Assembly: GCF_030282825.1 (NCBI RefSeq)
Contig: NZ_JASTZU010000058.1
Location: forward strand, 326,453-390,452
Source of the DNA: Aquibacillus rhizosphaerae
GTDB lineage: Bacteria; Bacillota; Bacilli; Bacillales; Amphibacillaceae
DNA: 64,000 bases
Direction: 5' to 3'
The notes below the pieces were generated by a model. The model was not told where the DNA came from, made no database searches, and was given only the letters and a program-made list of their open reading frames with translations. The translations under genes and the position numbers were made by a program. Positions 62,891 to 64,000 of the stretch are shown here, one piece after another; the first letter of the stretch is position 1; each line of letters begins with the position of its first letter.

Positions 62891-64000
62891 ATGCTTCGAC
62901 TAGAGCCAAAACAATTAAGTCTTCATTCTATATTATATAGTAAAATACCAGAAAATCATATACTTAAAACCATTTCAACTGTAGTAGATTTTAGCTTTAT
63001 CAATAAATTACTAGAGAACAGTTATTGTAAGCAATTTGGACGACCGGCGAAAGAGCCGGAATTGATGTGCAAACTTCTTTTTCTGCAACATCTCTATAAT
63101 TTATCTGACGAGAAAGTTATCGAAGAAGCCAGCTTGAATTTAGCTTATATGTACTTTATCGGTATTAATCCTGAGGACGATCTTCCTGATAAAAGTCTGC
63201 TTTCGAAGTTCAGAACACAGCGTTTAGTAGAAGGATCCCTTGATGAGATGATTACGGAAATTGTTAAGCAATGTGTAGATAAAGGCATCATTGAGGGAAA
63301 GAGTGTAAGTATAGATGCCACACATATGGAAGCCAACACCATTAAGAAAACCCCAGAGCGTCTGATGAAACATTTGGGTAAAAACATTATGCAGACCTAC
63401 GAAGAAGAAACAGGAAAACCGTTAGAAAATGTGCCATCGGCACCTAACTATAAAGAAATTGAGGACCACAACGAAGCGAAAGCTGTGATGAAGGCTTATT
63501 TGGAAACAGTGATTGATCAAGCAGAAGAAAAGACTTCTGAGAAAGAATCAAAAACGTCAGAAATCATTCAAAAGGCAAAAGATATTCTTGCTGACCCTAA
63601 ATTTATGCATCAAAAAGGAGTGCGTTCTCTCATTGATGAAGATGCACGAGTTGGTCGTAAAAGTAAAACCCAAGGTTTTTATGGTTATAAAACGGAGTTT
63701 GTCATGACAACAGATGAACGAATTATTACATCTGTTCGAACCGCGAATGGTGCTTATATGGATGGAAGTTATGCCAAAGAAATGTTGGAAGAAACAAAGC
63801 GATCTGGTGTGAAGGTGGAAGAAGTCTACGGTGACAAGGCCTATTTCAGAAAGGCAATTCTGAATGTTATAGAAGAAACAATGGCGAAGGCATATATACC
63901 AGTAAGTCACTCCGTATACAGAATAGATGAAAGCGAATATACCTATAATAAAGATTCGGATGAATGGTATTGTAGTCAAGGCAATACGACTGTAGACAAA
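62891..64000 (+). CDS. IS1182-family transposase (cut by window end)
   Basis: 370 codons are seen before the window ends, with no stop. MLRLEPKQLSLHSILYSKIP at the start and CKQFGRPAKEPELMCKLLFL then ATLPDKSLLSKFRTQRLVEG-like parts, VSIDATHMEANTIKKT (first Asp of the DDE triad) and QGFYGYKTEFVMTTDERI are typical of IS1182 transposases (about 450-480 aa). The frame is open and the IS looks complete and perhaps active up to the end of the window. A dead relative lies at 13690-14005. It is preceded by the inverted-repeat hairpin at 62828. A right end cannot be judged. Confidence 0.9.
   Translation, partial: MLRLEPKQLSLHSILYSKIPENHILKTISTVVDFSFINKLLENSYCKQFGRPAKEPELMCKLLFLQHLYNLSDEKVIEEASLNLAYMYFIGINPEDDLPDKSLLSKFRTQRLVEGSLDEMITEIVKQCVDKGIIEGKSVSIDATHMEANTIKKTPERLMKHLGKNIMQTYEEETGKPLENVPSAPNYKEIEDHNEAKAVMKAYLETVIDQAEEKTSEKESKTSEIIQKAKDILADPKFMHQKGVRSLIDEDARVGRKSKTQGFYGYKTEFVMTTDERIITSVRTANGAYMDGSYAKEMLEETKRSGVKVEEVYGDKAYFRKAILNVIEETMAKAYIPVSHSVYRIDESEYTYNKDSDEWYCSQGNTTVDK

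Noticed and set aside
63145..63979. Minus-strand frames opposite the IS1182 transposase
   Set aside because: They are shadows of a transposase with family motifs.

Overview
The window is low-GC DNA from an endospore-forming Bacillaceae. Evidence: a spoIIQ-type gene, a bacillithiol-linked YtxJ homologue, a BirA operator before bioY-bioB, a TPP riboswitch before thiC, AGGAGG-type ribosome-binding sites, and a protein carrying the Spo0A DNA-binding domain. Repeats, decayed genes and IS remnants resemble those of halophilic or alkaliphilic genera such as Oceanobacillus or Virgibacillus, but no marker here fixes the genus. No rRNA, tRNA or CRISPR array was seen.

0.5-19 kb is a defence-type island. 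It opens with a Sau3AI-like restriction-modification pair whose promoter carries the predicted target GATC in its -35 box, followed by spoIIQ and a decayed Old Yellow Enzyme gene. Then come an unrecognised, translationally coupled two-gene unit, an XRE regulator, a membrane-anchored GIY-YIG protein, a PD-(D/E)XK-like protein, a secreted lipoprotein nuclease and several unrecognised genes. A fragment of a group IIC-like intron sits directly after a terminator, beside an IS1182 relic. The island ends with an operon of two cytosine-5 methyltransferases, an HNH endonuclease and a DUF1413 protein, divergent from an orphan DUF262 gene.

20-30 kb holds a metallopeptidase, a TPR/winged-helix regulator, a frameshifted MGT-type glycosyltransferase with an XRE-AbrB regulator, a ParB-like gene with an upstream palindrome, a type I toxin candidate, YtxJ, a NUDIX hydrolase and a GNAT acetyltransferase. 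30-33 kb is an SPP1-like phage replication cassette (excisionase-type HTH, DnaD-like protein, G39P-like loader, DnaB/G40P-like helicase). Partial copies of its front end lie at 37.8-38.4 kb and 46.4-47.7 kb; the latter stands beside a protein with a receiver-less Spo0A DNA-binding domain. 33.5-35.5 kb carries a subtilase, a secreted SAR2788-like toxin and a DUF2019-like immunity protein.

38.7-43.7 kb is core vitamin metabolism: thiC under a TPP riboswitch, then bioY-bioB under BirA control. An array of 51-bp tandem repeats follows. 47.7-50.8 kb is mostly decayed genes. 50.8-54 kb holds paired CBO0543-like membrane proteins, a MerR regulator and a CNNM/CBS transporter. 54-61 kb is a run of same-strand genes: a GntR regulator, secreted PI-PLC, an MBL-fold hydrolase, a sugar ABC importer without its ATPase, and an inositol monophosphatase. 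Together they suggest scavenging of inositol phosphates from phosphoinositides. A nucleotidyltransferase gene and a truncated IS1182 transposase end the window. At least ten loci carry a dispersed GGAAGCAGGGGACGG repeat, and a second family reads GTGCCTGGTCACCACCC.
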